Source: JAVBQJ01 sp031549115 (GTDB taxonomy: Bacteria > Verrucomicrobiota > Lentisphaeria > Victivallales > Victivallaceae). From it: 26,166 bases of DNA. The notes under the pieces were generated by a model. That model was not told the DNA's origin, searched no databases, and was given only the letters and a program-made list of their open reading frames with translations. Every line of letters starts with the position of its first letter. Position 1 is the stretch's first letter. Location: positions 1 through 26,166 of the forward strand of contig JAVBQJ010000081.1 of the NCBI GenBank assembly GCA_031549115.1, read 5' to 3'. The position numbers and the translations under genes are program-made. Shown here piece by piece: positions 16,301 through 23,927 of the stretch.

Positions 16301-16327
16301 ACATTGAAAAATCAGACTCGTTGTTGA
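13313..16327 (+). CDS. Glycoside hydrolase family 38 alpha-mannosidase carrying a 91-residue in-frame mobile-element insert
   Basis: This 1004-residue protein has clear GH38 motifs: STHWDREW (zinc ligands His10, Asp12), YVCDIFGHIAQLPQI with Asp122 as probable nucleophile, and NQAHDSICGCSIDSVH with His344. Beta-sandwich domains follow. There is no signal peptide, so it should trim alpha-mannosides in the cytoplasm. Residues 743-833 are foreign. They are Cys-rich (nine Cys), Pro/Ala-rich, unlike GH38, and coincide with the 269-bp inverted-repeat element plus its 4-bp duplication. Without them the protein reads GGLHEGGAL-AGGEEEIFVTL, and 913 residues is a normal GH38 size. The frame stays open throughout, so the enzyme may still work with an extra surface loop, but this is unproven. 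It overlaps the GH42 gene by 4 bp; the next gene starts 11 bp downstream. Confidence 0.92.
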   Translation: MKFYYFNSTHWDREWYQSFQEFRKYLCDTTGEILRLLREDKMEKFIFDGQSIVLKDICELYPSRRPAIEEMVRSGRLIAGPWYVMPDEFLVSPEALIRNLLAGRATVREFGGEPWPIGYVCDIFGHIAQLPQIFAGFALEGVVAWRGFPPDSGVKVVWQGSDGTALPVLRLWPRNGYGNFTLKVRGWWDIPLDKEEFIRRFQTWVEETKIHFGETFVLSDTVDHCQAHAQTKEMLNWIQELYPDAEVIHSDYRDFFAGEFTAEAEAVRVEGEQIAPADTKNNGGWQIGATLSSRYDVKLANDRAQSMLELLVEPQLAVRAAAAELPSTEALDYLWKHLLQNQAHDSICGCSIDSVHRAVLCRLDEVMALGRCMNEEFMLLDKERLTGVGIHHTMRRFEGDEAPVWANEAAADGAYTLRIYNPLPFRVAAVRELELAFPAAGKYPEVQAEPFGYEELNGFKIYDSQGEVPYSIKKITRNQTRLYHRCDVRSYHLYQVVLPLELAAASWETLRIEPCREVVRYWDSLLCGHQSADNGILHLQIHNDGTFTVTDKRSGRTYPGQNSYWLDREIGDGWNHVSPVGAPALSGGGSALVQVAHNGCGRVEFAVTRTFELPRELCFEGGLTEKYTGITESETKAKLHIRTNIALERGSDMVRITTVIDNPLKDFRLRVAVPTGIEGKYFVSQSGTFLERTPGREHGEWSRNFVEPERIGKNFDGIIGRGNAAGGVALLSCGGLHEGGALVSCQRKICSKTALFCAEPPCADGAERCDHRASHQPAAECANELPRSGCVQPVPDLRCSGAAVTSVAADRISANRPPAESQSCSKFGVDTTLAGGEEEIFVTLMRAFRRTVMTNGENDGQLNKELRWEYGLKFFAGQADYAGLYRQMQLLRVDLPHYWLPASQVKRLPEDASFYRISDNLTFSALKPAADGEKGVVILRVVNLSAQHVTGWVEFGSALMRASWCRLDETVVAEAVCSERKIAIAAAPWQMITLKITLKNQTRC
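15536..15539 (+). repeat. Left target-site duplication (CTTG)
   Basis: CTTG directly precedes the left terminal inverted repeat and is repeated directly after the right one (15809-15812). This is the expected footprint of transposition with a 4-bp staggered cut. A shorter boundary reading (longer terminal repeat with a 2-bp duplication) cannot be excluded. Confidence 0.7.
15540..15568 (+). repeat. Left 29-bp terminal inverted repeat
   Basis: It matches the reverse complement of 15780-15808 at 27 of 29 positions; the mismatches are at repeat positions 15 and 23. It contains an inner palindrome GCAAA-A-TTTGC (15552-15562), a possible transposase contact site. Confidence 0.88.
15780..15808 (-). 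repeat. Right 29-bp terminal inverted repeat
   Basis: This is the inverted partner of 15540-15568. It contains the perfect palindrome CCAAATTTGG (15786-15795), at the equivalent place to the left copy's odd-centred palindrome. Confidence 0.88.
15809..15812 (+). repeat. Right target-site duplication (CTTG)
   Basis: Direct repeat of 15536-15539. Joining the gene across one copy (GCG CTT GCC GGT) restores a GH38-like reading, A-L-A-G. Confidence 0.7.
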
Positions 16328-16338
16328 TAAGGGAAGAT

Positions 16339-18564
16339 ATGTTGTTGAAAAATGATCAGTTGGCATTGGCTTTTTCGGCCAATGGCGGTTTGAAAAGTTT
16401 GTATTATCGGGGGCGGGAGTTTATTGCCGTCGATGCTCCGGCGGTAATTTTCACTCTGCTTTTGCGCGATACCGCCGGCAAGCCTCTCACCCTCACCAGT
16501 TTGGATTTTTCGCAAGTCAGGTGTGTCGAAGAAAGCTATGGCGGCGGCAAGGCGCTGAATCTGCTCTTTTCCGGCTATGAAGCACTGGAGGCAATCGAAG
16601 TTCTGGCCAAAATCCGGCTGGACAACGATACCGCGTTCAGCCGCTGGTCGTTGAAAATCAGTCACATTCCGGCCGGATTTTATTGCGACAACTTTCTCTT
16701 TCCGCAGCTCGAGCTGGCAAATACGCTTTGCAGCAACGGCGGCGACGGAGAATTCTTCTGGCCGGGCATGGAGGGGACGGTTTTCCGGGACTTTCAGCCC
16801 CGAATCGACATGGGCGGCTTCGCCAGTAAATTGTTGGAGTACCCCCTGAACGGGGTGGGCGGTTACTACCCCGGCCCGGTACCGATGCAGTTTCAAGCCT
16901 ATTGCACCGGGAAAGGCAGCTTGTACTTCGGCTGTCACGACTTGACCCATGCCCCGAAGGGCATCGATGTGGATTACGGGGCGACCGGCAACATCCGCCC
17001 GTGGTTGCAATTTTTCCCGGGCGGCGAATTTACCGATGAAGTTGCTTCCCCCGAAGAATTGGTCATCGGCGGTTTTACCGGCGACTGGCAGGATGCTTGC
17101 ATGATCTACCGCAATTGGATGGAAAAACACGACCACTCACTGCCGTTGAAATTGCGCAACAACCCCGATGCACCGGAATGGCTCAAGGATTCGCCGGTTC
17201 TGCTGGCTTACCCCGTGAAGGGCAGCGGCTTCGACACCGGCAGCTTGGAAGGCAACGAGTACTTCCCTTACGATAAGGGGTTGGCGGTTTGCGACTTTTA
17301 CCGGGAACGCTGGCACACGCCGGTGATGGCGCTGTTAATGCATTGGGAAGGGACCGCGCCGTGGGCGCCGCCGTATGTCTGGCCGCCGTATGGCGGGGCC
17401 CGGATGCTGAAAGACTTCGCCGACAAACTCCATGCCGGGGGGAATTTATTGGGCGTTTATTGCTCCGGTACCGCCTGGACATCGACAAGCTCCATCGATC
17501 CGCGTTACTCGATGGCAAAGGAGTTCGCCGAACAGCACCTGGAGCGCGAAATGTGTATCGGCCCGCAAGGCGAAATGTTTGCCAGGGTTTGCCAGGGAGA
17601 GCCGGGCAAAGGGCAGCGCATCGGCTTTGACAGCTGTGTGGCGCGCCCATGGGTGGTGGATACGGTAGTCGAAGAAATTCGCAAGAGCATCGACGATACC
17701 GGTATTGATTATATGCAATATTTCGACCAGAACCAGGGCTGCTCCGCGCCGCTGTGCTATGCCAAAACCCACAATCACCCGGGTTCCCCCGGCGCCTGGC
17801 TTACGGATGCAATGACGGCGTTATTGGATAAAGCCCGCGCCGTGGTGAAACAGGTCGCGCCGCAAGTGGTATTGGGCTGTGAGAACGCGGCGGCGCAACC
17901 CTATATCAAAAATTTGCTGCTGAATGATTTGCGCAATCACCTTTCGTGGAGTTACTCGCAGCCGGTTCCGGCGTACAGCATGGTTTTTCATGAATATGTC
18001 AACAACTTCACCGGCAACGGAGTCGGCCTGGGCTTCTGGTTCGACCGGGAAAAGAGTCCGTGGTTCATTCTGCACCGTATGGCATACAGTTTCATCTGCG
18101 GCGAAATTTTGTCGGTGCTGTTGAGAGATAACATGCAGATGCATTGGTGCTGGGTGTGCTCCTGGGATGACGCCCCCCCGGAACAGGAGAGCTTGCTGGA
18201 GCTGATCGCCAACATGACGGCGTGGCGCAGACAGCGTGCGAAAAACTTTCTGGTTTTCGGGCGGATGGAGAAAAATGTCCGGGTGCGCGGCAAAAGCCGG
18301 ACGCTCCATTTTCTCACCACCAACCCGCCGTTGGATCTGACCGTGGTGCTCGCTTCCCGCTGGAGTTTTCAGGGGACGGAAGCGGTGATTCTGGTCAACC
18401 CTTCCGGCGAAACCCAAACCGTGGAAGTGACTTTCGAAAAACACACGGAAGGGGTGTGCCGCCTCGATCCCGGCAATGACGCCGGAAGTTATGCTTTTGC
18501 GGGCAAAACGGCTGAATTCACGCTGCCGGCCTATCAGGTAATCATGCTGGAGTTGACGATATGA
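16339..18564 (+). CDS. DUF6259-like putative glycoside hydrolase (TIM-barrel)
   Basis: This 741-residue protein lacks a signal peptide. An N-terminal beta-sandwich (NDQLALAFSANGGLKSLYYR, GREFIAVDAPAV) is followed by a region with DGEFFWPGMEGTVFRDF and GSLYFGCHDLTHAPKG, then a barrel: PVMALLMHWEGTAPWAPPYV, GNLLGVYCSGTAW, DTGIDYMQYFDQNQG (Asp463) and VVLGCENAAAQPYIK (Glu515). The layout resembles DUF6259 proteins of Lentisphaerota and gut bacteria, which look like retaining glycosidases. Asp463 and Glu515 are the best catalytic candidates, but this is inference. The start at 16339 follows the GH38 stop by 11 bases with a purine-rich GGGAAG; an in-frame upstream ATG at 16240 lies inside the GH38 gene and is unlikely. 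Its stop overlaps the symporter start (ATGA), so it belongs to the same operon. Confidence 0.75.
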   Translation: MLLKNDQLALAFSANGGLKSLYYRGREFIAVDAPAVIFTLLLRDTAGKPLTLTSLDFSQVRCVEESYGGGKALNLLFSGYEALEAIEVLAKIRLDNDTAFSRWSLKISHIPAGFYCDNFLFPQLELANTLCSNGGDGEFFWPGMEGTVFRDFQPRIDMGGFASKLLEYPLNGVGGYYPGPVPMQFQAYCTGKGSLYFGCHDLTHAPKGIDVDYGATGNIRPWLQFFPGGEFTDEVASPEELVIGGFTGDWQDACMIYRNWMEKHDHSLPLKLRNNPDAPEWLKDSPVLLAYPVKGSGFDTGSLEGNEYFPYDKGLAVCDFYRERWHTPVMALLMHWEGTAPWAPPYVWPPYGGARMLKDFADKLHAGGNLLGVYCSGTAWTSTSSIDPRYSMAKEFAEQHLEREMCIGPQGEMFARVCQGEPGKGQRIGFDSCVARPWVVDTVVEEIRKSIDDTGIDYMQYFDQNQGCSAPLCYAKTHNHPGSPGAWLTDAMTALLDKARAVVKQVAPQVVLGCENAAAQPYIKNLLLNDLRNHLSWSYSQPVPAYSMVFHEYVNNFTGNGVGLGFWFDREKSPWFILHRMAYSFICGEILSVLLRDNMQMHWCWVCSWDDAPPEQESLLELIANMTAWRRQRAKNFLVFGRMEKNVRVRGKSRTLHFLTTNPPLDLTVVLASRWSFQGTEAVILVNPSGETQTVEVTFEKHTEGVCRLDPGNDAGSYAFAGKTAEFTLPAYQVIMLELTI

Positions 18565-20564
18565 ACTTGCATTGGATCGATTGGAGCATCGTTGTGTTGG
18601 TGCTGGCCGCGTTGATCGGGCTCACGGTTTTTTCGAAGCGTTACAACCGGAGTATCAGCGATTTTCTGGCCGCCAACCGGCTGGCGGGGCGGTATTTGCT
18701 GACCGTGTCCGCGGGATTCGGCGGCGCAATTTCGCTGGTCGCCGTCTGGGAAATGATTTACCAGAACGGTTTGCCGGTGCAATGGTGGGGGATGATGACC
18801 ACGCCGCTGGGGCTGATTATCGCGCTGACCGGTTTCGTCGTCTACCGCTTCCGGGAGACCCGGGCTTTGACGCTGGCGCAATTTTTTGAGATGCGTTACA
18901 GCCGGAATTTCCGTTTCTTCTCCGGGTTTCTGTGTTGGACATCCGGGATTTTGAACTACGGCATCTTTCCGGCGGTGACCGCCAGGTTCATCATCTACTT
19001 CTTCGGTTTGCCGCAGGCATTCGAGCTCTTGGGCTTCCCTGTCTCCACATTTCCATTGGTCATGATTGCGTATTTGAGCATTGCCGTCTACATCGCCTGT
19101 TCCGGCGGCCAGATCAGCATCATGCTGACCGACTTCTTCCAGGGAATGTTGCTGCTGGTCATCTTTCTGGTGGTGATGTTCTATCTCCTGGTCACGTTTG
19201 GCTGGACCGACATCATCGAAGGGTTGAAAATCGCGCCCGCCGATCAATCGCTGATCAATCCTTTTGAAACTTCGCAGGCCGAAAACTTCAACATCTGGTA
19301 CTTCCTGATCGGTATGATGGGGACTCTTTACGGCGTTCGCGCCTGGCAGGGCAACTCCGGCTACAATTCAGCCGCCAAAACACCGCACGAAGCCGTGATG
19401 GCCGGCATTATCAGCAGTTGGCGCACGTTCGCCGCGGGGCTCTGTTTCGTGTTGATTCCGGTTTGCGCCTACGCCGCGTTCCACGCTGAAAAATTTTCCA
19501 GGGTCATGGCTCCGGTCAAAGAACAGATCGCCGCCATTGCCGATCCCGCCATCCAAAGCCAGATGACGGTGCCGCTGTTCCTGGCCAACTGGCTCCCGGT
19601 CGGCATCCTCGGGTTGTTCGCCGTGGTGGTGATCGCCTGTGCCATCAGCAACGACGACACCTATATTCACGCCTGGGGGTGCATCCTGATTCAGGATGTG
19701 ATCATGCCGTTCCGGAAAACCCCCTTTGCGCCGAAAACTCACATGTTCATTCTCCGGTGCGGCATCATCGGAGTGGCCGCTTTCGGTTTCACCTTCAGTA
19801 TGCTGTTTCCGTTGAAAGATTTCATCCTGATGTATTTTTCCATAACGGGGGCCATTTATCTCGGCGGCGCCGGCGCGGTCATTATCGGCGGCCTTTATTG
19901 GAAACGCGGCAGCGCGCCGGCGGCCTGGACCGCCATGCTGGTAGGAACTTTCATCGGCGTCGGCGGGATTGTCCTGCAACAGGTTTGGGAGCCCTGGCTC
20001 GCTCCCTGGCTGTTCCAGGCATACCCCGAATCCGAATGGCTGGCTGCCCACCTGGATAAGTTCCCGGTCAACGGACAGTATGTCTACTTCATCACGATGA
20101 TCGCTTCCATCGCCAGCTACATCGCCGTATCGTTGCTCGGGCCGAAGCACTGCCACAATATGGATAAGCTTTTTCATCGCGGCAAATACGCCGACGCGGA
20201 CGCCATGCAGCTCAAGGTTCAAACCAGGTTCAGCTTTTCCAAACTCATCGGCATCAACAGCAACTTCACGCGTTTCGACCGCTTCATCGCTTACGCCACC
20301 GCTTCCTGGTCCATGGGGTGGTGGATGATCTTCCTGATCATAAGCGCTCTGGCGCTGACCATCGGGCTTACGACTGAATTCTGGATTAAGTTCTGGTGGT
20401 GGAATTTGATTCCATTTTCCATCCTGCTGGGAACGGTCTGCACCATCTGGATTACCGCCGGCGGCATTCGCGACGCGCTCCGGCTGATCAAGGATCTGCG
20501 CTCGGAACGCGTCGACAACCAGGACAATGGTTTCGTCGAAGCGAAAACCGCCGACAACGAATAA
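18561..20564 (+). CDS. Sodium:solute symporter family (SSS) transporter
   Basis: This 667-residue integral membrane protein has about 13-14 hydrophobic helices. It begins WIDWSIVVLVLAALIGLTVF, then SKRYNRSISDFLAANRLAGR, the classical SSS N-terminal pattern (N-SxxDFxxAxR). Further typical segments are RETRALTLAQFFEMRYSRNF, SGGQISIMLTDFFQGMLLL (SSS signature region), YGVRAWQGNSGYNSAAKTPH and AISNDDTYIHAWGCILIQDV. It should import a sugar or small glycan with Na+, probably the product of the extracellular or surface step encoded upstream, for the cytoplasmic GH42, GH38 and DUF6259-like enzymes. It is the last gene of the operon, overlapping the previous stop by 4 bp and ending 9 bp before a strong hairpin. 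Confidence 0.92.
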   Translation: MNLHWIDWSIVVLVLAALIGLTVFSKRYNRSISDFLAANRLAGRYLLTVSAGFGGAISLVAVWEMIYQNGLPVQWWGMMTTPLGLIIALTGFVVYRFRETRALTLAQFFEMRYSRNFRFFSGFLCWTSGILNYGIFPAVTARFIIYFFGLPQAFELLGFPVSTFPLVMIAYLSIAVYIACSGGQISIMLTDFFQGMLLLVIFLVVMFYLLVTFGWTDIIEGLKIAPADQSLINPFETSQAENFNIWYFLIGMMGTLYGVRAWQGNSGYNSAAKTPHEAVMAGIISSWRTFAAGLCFVLIPVCAYAAFHAEKFSRVMAPVKEQIAAIADPAIQSQMTVPLFLANWLPVGILGLFAVVVIACAISNDDTYIHAWGCILIQDVIMPFRKTPFAPKTHMFILRCGIIGVAAFGFTFSMLFPLKDFILMYFSITGAIYLGGAGAVIIGGLYWKRGSAPAAWTAMLVGTFIGVGGIVLQQVWEPWLAPWLFQAYPESEWLAAHLDKFPVNGQYVYFITMIASIASYIAVSLLGPKHCHNMDKLFHRGKYADADAMQLKVQTRFSFSKLIGINSNFTRFDRFIAYATASWSMGWWMIFLIISALALTIGLTTEFWIKFWWWNLIPFSILLGTVCTIWITAGGIRDALRLIKDLRSERVDNQDNGFVEAKTADNE

Positions 20565-20573
20565 GGCTTTCAG

Positions 20574-20604
20574 GTTATCCCCGGCGATTGACGCCGGGGA
20601 TAAC
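20574..20604. terminator. Bidirectional hairpin between the convergent operons
   Basis: GTTATCCCCGGCG and CGCCGGGGATAAC form a perfect 13-bp stem with a 5-base loop (ATTGA). It sits in the 44-bp gap between the stops of the symporter (+) and MFS (-) genes, so it can serve both operons. No long T-run follows on either strand, so termination may depend on stem strength or Rho. Confidence 0.8.
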
Positions 20605-20608
20605 GGGA

Positions 20609-22039
20609 TCAAACGCTTGCTTCCTCCTGCCGTGTCGCTTCCTGCGTCCGGAACTCAACCGGAGACACGAAGTTATTCGGCCCGCCATAACGCTTCCAGC
20701 CGCGATAGACCAGCACCAGTATCGCCACGCCGACGGCGGTAAAGACGGCGTCCCAGGCATACATGTAGCGGTATTCCCCCATCCAGTCGATGAATTGGCC
20801 GCTACCGTAGCTGAAAAGCGCCACCAGTCCGGTGGAAAAGATCGCATTGGCCGCGCTGAATTGCCCGTAGCGGTTTTTGGGGAAAAGCGCGACATAACAC
20901 GGCAGTTGGCTGGCGGTCTGTAACGCGTAGACGGTGGCCGCCGCCACCATGGCCACAGTGTATGTACTGCTCGAATCGACGTAGAAAAAGCTCCAGATGT
21001 TGACCAACACGATCAGGATCGCCCCTCCCATATAGACCCGCAGCGGTTTGATGCGATCCACCAGAAAGCTCAGGGGAATGCTCAAAAACGCCGAGACGAT
21101 CGTGCCGTAACCGAGCACCCGGCCGATCGCCGTCAGGTCCATGTCCAGCGTCTGGGCGAAGATCGAACTGAAATTGCCCCGACACAGGGTGGAGACGTCG
21201 TTGATGGCGAACCCGAGAAACAGCAGGACATAGAAGCGGCAGGAAAAGCATTCCCGGAAAAATGAGCGGACGCCTTCGATGAAGTTTCCGTCCTTCGGCG
21301 GCGGCAGTGGATAGCGCCCTTCGCGCACCTTCCAGAAAACTACGCCGAAAGCGATCAGGAGCAGCAGTCCCTCGGCGATGAAGACCAAAGGCATCATCCG
21401 GTCGGCCAGCGGCATCATCACGTAGCTGAAGAAAAAACCGCCGGCGGCATTGAAAAGCATCAGAATCGACATGAATTTCCCGATCAACCGTCCCGGAACC
21501 ACATCGGCGCATAGGTAGAAAAAGGTACTCATGCCCATGTTGTTGAACACCTGAAACAGCACCAGGAAAAAAGCGGTCGCCACCAGGAGAAACGCTCGCG
21601 GACTAAACCAGTTGAAGCAAGCCTGCGCCACCGCCGGAGCCGCCAGCGGCAGCATGCCCAGGATCATCAGCGACAGCGCCAGTCCCGGAATTCCGATCAG
21701 GATGAAGGGCTTGCGCCGTCCGATCGCCGTGCGCAGCCGGTCACTACGGAAGCCGAAGAACGGATTGGCGAAAACATTCACCATGGCCGGAATGCCGCCG
21801 ACCAGGAGTCCGATCATCGCGTTTGACAATCCGAACTCCTTGAGGCAGAGCGGCATCAGTGTCGGGACCACGAGGCCGAACGAGATCAACGCGAAGACGC
21901 CGAAATATAGCACCCCGAACAGCCCGATCAGCCCGATCCGGGTGTATTGCAGCGTCCCCACCCGGTACGTTTCCGGTTGCACCACAAATTTTTCCGGCGC
22001 AACCGAATAGCGTTCCGGATCACTGTTGATCCACTTCAT
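20609..22039 (-). CDS. MFS sugar transporter (GPH/SLC45-like)
   Basis: This 476-residue protein has about 12 membrane helices. After a soluble N-terminal stretch the first helix (IGLIGLFGVLYFGVFALISF) leads to the family loop motif FGFRSDRLRTAIGRRKPFIL, typical of the glycoside-pentoside-hexuronide/SLC45-like sugar:cation symporters (D-R-x5-GRR-P). The matching motif after helix 8 is LSFLVDRIKPLRVYMGG. It should import the mono- or oligosaccharide released by, or bound to, the upstream beta-helix protein. The ATG directly follows the TAG of the preceding gene, with GGAG seven bases before it, so the two are tightly coupled. It is the last gene of the minus-strand operon and stops 5 bp from the shared hairpin. 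Confidence 0.9.
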   Translation of the reverse strand: MKWINSDPERYSVAPEKFVVQPETYRVGTLQYTRIGLIGLFGVLYFGVFALISFGLVVPTLMPLCLKEFGLSNAMIGLLVGGIPAMVNVFANPFFGFRSDRLRTAIGRRKPFILIGIPGLALSLMILGMLPLAAPAVAQACFNWFSPRAFLLVATAFFLVLFQVFNNMGMSTFFYLCADVVPGRLIGKFMSILMLFNAAGGFFFSYVMMPLADRMMPLVFIAEGLLLLIAFGVVFWKVREGRYPLPPPKDGNFIEGVRSFFRECFSCRFYVLLFLGFAINDVSTLCRGNFSSIFAQTLDMDLTAIGRVLGYGTIVSAFLSIPLSFLVDRIKPLRVYMGGAILIVLVNIWSFFYVDSSSTYTVAMVAAATVYALQTASQLPCYVALFPKNRYGQFSAANAIFSTGLVALFSYGSGQFIDWMGEYRYMYAWDAVFTAVGVAILVLVYRGWKRYGGPNNFVSPVEFRTQEATRQEEASV

Positions 22040-23893
22040 CTACTGCTCCGGTCCGGCTTCAACCGTCACGTGCGACTCCGGCGTCACCCGTACCGCCGGC
22101 TGCGGCGGATCCGCCAGGAGATTGCCCCCAATCCTGGCCCGGATCGGAACCACGCGGCTGTCAACCTCGATCGCCGAATACTTCTGACCGCTGAACGTAT
22201 TGCCGACACAGGTGACGTTTTGCGGAGTTCCGTCCAACACGGCGCTTTGCACCAGTTCACCGAAAGGAGCCAGACTGGAAAGATAAAAGCCCTTGGCGCC
22301 TCCGGTTACGGTGTTGCCGGTCACGGTGACATTGCGTACCAGGTCGCCGGTCACCTGGATGCCGATCGGCGAATAATAGATCTCCGCCGCGACCGGATTG
22401 GCGCTTCCCTGCTGACCCGGGAGCAATTCGTAGTCGTAATCGCACACCAGGGTGTTGCCGCTTACCGTGACATTCCGGGTCGGGATGGTGCGGACTTGAT
22501 CGAGACCCCAGTCCGTGTGAACGAAAATTCCCACCGCCTGCCTGAAATCGCCGAAATCGTAGAAGTTGACCTTGGGATCCAGCCAATTGCGGATCAGGTT
22601 GCCCGTGACCACCACATCGGTACAGTTGAATATATCCATGGCATGGCAGCCGATCGCCTCCAAGAGGTTGCCGCTCACCAGCGTACGGTGCGTCAGGATG
22701 CCGACCACAATCCCGGTATCCCAGGCATAATAGATCTGATTGTCCACGAACTGGGTGTCAAAGGCTCCGTAGCCTCGGTAATTGCCGCCGACGGAGATGC
22801 CGTGACGCGAACCGTAGGTGGTGCAATTGCTGACCCGGACCCGCTCCCCGCAAAAAACCCGGATGCCTTCATGAGCCGGAAAACGGGTGACGCAATTAGA
22901 GATTTCCAGTTGCCGTATTCCATTGGCGATGATCGCCGCCGAAGGATTGTCTAAATGCGGAATGCGCCAGTCCGGAACCGTAAAGGCGATGTTTTCGATG
23001 CGGATATCCTGCATCTGGCGCACGCCGGGCACCATGGCGTTGACCAGAATGGAATAATCCCCTTCGTTGCGCTCCCGGAACAGTTCCGGCAGTCCTTCGC
23101 CCACCAAATAGGTGTGCGATTTGCGGATCACCAAAGTGGTGTCGACGCGGTAGCGGCCCGGCGGAATCCGTATCAAGCCTCCGGCGTCCAACGCCTGCTG
23201 AAAGGCGGGAGACGAATCACGGTTTCCCGTCGGGTCGGCTCCCAGCTCCACCACATTCCAGTCCAGATCGCGCGAAGCCGCCCAATAGGAGCACTCGACC
23301 ACTTCGGCAAGCAACGGCGGCGGCAGCGCCTCGAAACGCACCGTCAGCGACTCCACCCGTCCGGCGAGTCCGCCGGAAGCCGGCGTCGGCGTTTCGACCA
23401 CCACATAAAATTCCCGCAGCTCCGGCGGCACCACCAGTTGCCGGTCATTGCCCAGATGAAATTTCTGATCTTTGACCTCGCTTTCGGCGATGCGGACCCG
23501 GGCGGTGTCGTTAGTCACGAAATACCGGTCGGTGCGTTGCTCTCCGGCGAATTCGTCATACCCGACGTACAGTACCGGCTCCAGTCCGCTGCCGGGTTCG
23601 GCATAGCCCTCCACATTCAGGGTCACCGCATAGGGGGCGGTATCTCCGGCGGTGCGCTCGAATTTCCAGACCAGTTGCGCGGTTTCGCCGATCGCGGCAA
23701 AGGCCGGAAGTATCCGGTCGCTGACGGGTTGCCGGGTTCCACCGAATTGGGCGAACAGGGCTTTTTCCGCATTTGCTTCCACGCCGATCACGCCAGCTTG
23801 CGGGTTTTCATCGTAGTAGTAGGCGGTTCCTGCCGTCAGGCCGGAACCGGCCCCGACGCCGGCCGCCAGCAAAAGTATCATCCATCGCTTCAT
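22040..23893 (-). CDS. Secreted right-handed parallel beta-helix protein (pectate-lyase/NosD-like)
   Basis: This is a 617-residue protein with a signal peptide (MKRWMILLLAAGVGAGSGLT, then AGTA). Residues about 25-220 form an unrecognised beta-rich domain. From about 225 onward the sequence turns into a right-handed beta-helix: VELGADPTGNRDSSPAFQQA, then LDAGGLIRIPPGRYRV, the entry motif of pectate_lyase_3-type folds. Repeated asparagine-ladder coils follow (ISNCVTRF, VSNCTTYG, VSGNLLEA, VTGNLIRN, VSGNTLVC, VTGNTVTG, CVGNTFSG). Such proteins are polysaccharide lyases, hydrolases, epimerases or glycan binders. I cannot pick out a catalytic set, so the activity and substrate are open. It lies 34 bp after the prepilin-like gene and is immediately followed by the sugar transporter, which suggests extracellular glycan processing. 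Confidence 0.82.
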   Translation of the reverse strand: MKRWMILLLAAGVGAGSGLTAGTAYYYDENPQAGVIGVEANAEKALFAQFGGTRQPVSDRILPAFAAIGETAQLVWKFERTAGDTAPYAVTLNVEGYAEPGSGLEPVLYVGYDEFAGEQRTDRYFVTNDTARVRIAESEVKDQKFHLGNDRQLVVPPELREFYVVVETPTPASGGLAGRVESLTVRFEALPPPLLAEVVECSYWAASRDLDWNVVELGADPTGNRDSSPAFQQALDAGGLIRIPPGRYRVDTTLVIRKSHTYLVGEGLPELFRERNEGDYSILVNAMVPGVRQMQDIRIENIAFTVPDWRIPHLDNPSAAIIANGIRQLEISNCVTRFPAHEGIRVFCGERVRVSNCTTYGSRHGISVGGNYRGYGAFDTQFVDNQIYYAWDTGIVVGILTHRTLVSGNLLEAIGCHAMDIFNCTDVVVTGNLIRNWLDPKVNFYDFGDFRQAVGIFVHTDWGLDQVRTIPTRNVTVSGNTLVCDYDYELLPGQQGSANPVAAEIYYSPIGIQVTGDLVRNVTVTGNTVTGGAKGFYLSSLAPFGELVQSAVLDGTPQNVTCVGNTFSGQKYSAIEVDSRVVPIRARIGGNLLADPPQPAVRVTPESHVTVEAGPEQ

Positions 23894-23927
23894 GTCGTCA
23901 CATTTTCCATTATTAGTTGATAAGCTC

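Noticed and set aside
16240..16338. Upstream start for the DUF6259-like gene
   Set aside because: It would overlap the GH38 gene by 88 bp and add an unrelated leader; the ATG at 16339 fits the domain start and the operon spacing.
22100..22930. Repeated short motifs in the beta-helix gene considered as a DNA repeat array
   Set aside because: The repetition is at protein level (VTGN/VSGN coils) with varied codons, as expected for beta-helix rungs, not a nucleotide repeat or CRISPR.
22955..23920. 321-residue + strand frame opposite the beta-helix gene
   Set aside because: Arg/His-rich shadow; the minus frame carries a signal peptide and asparagine-ladder repeats.
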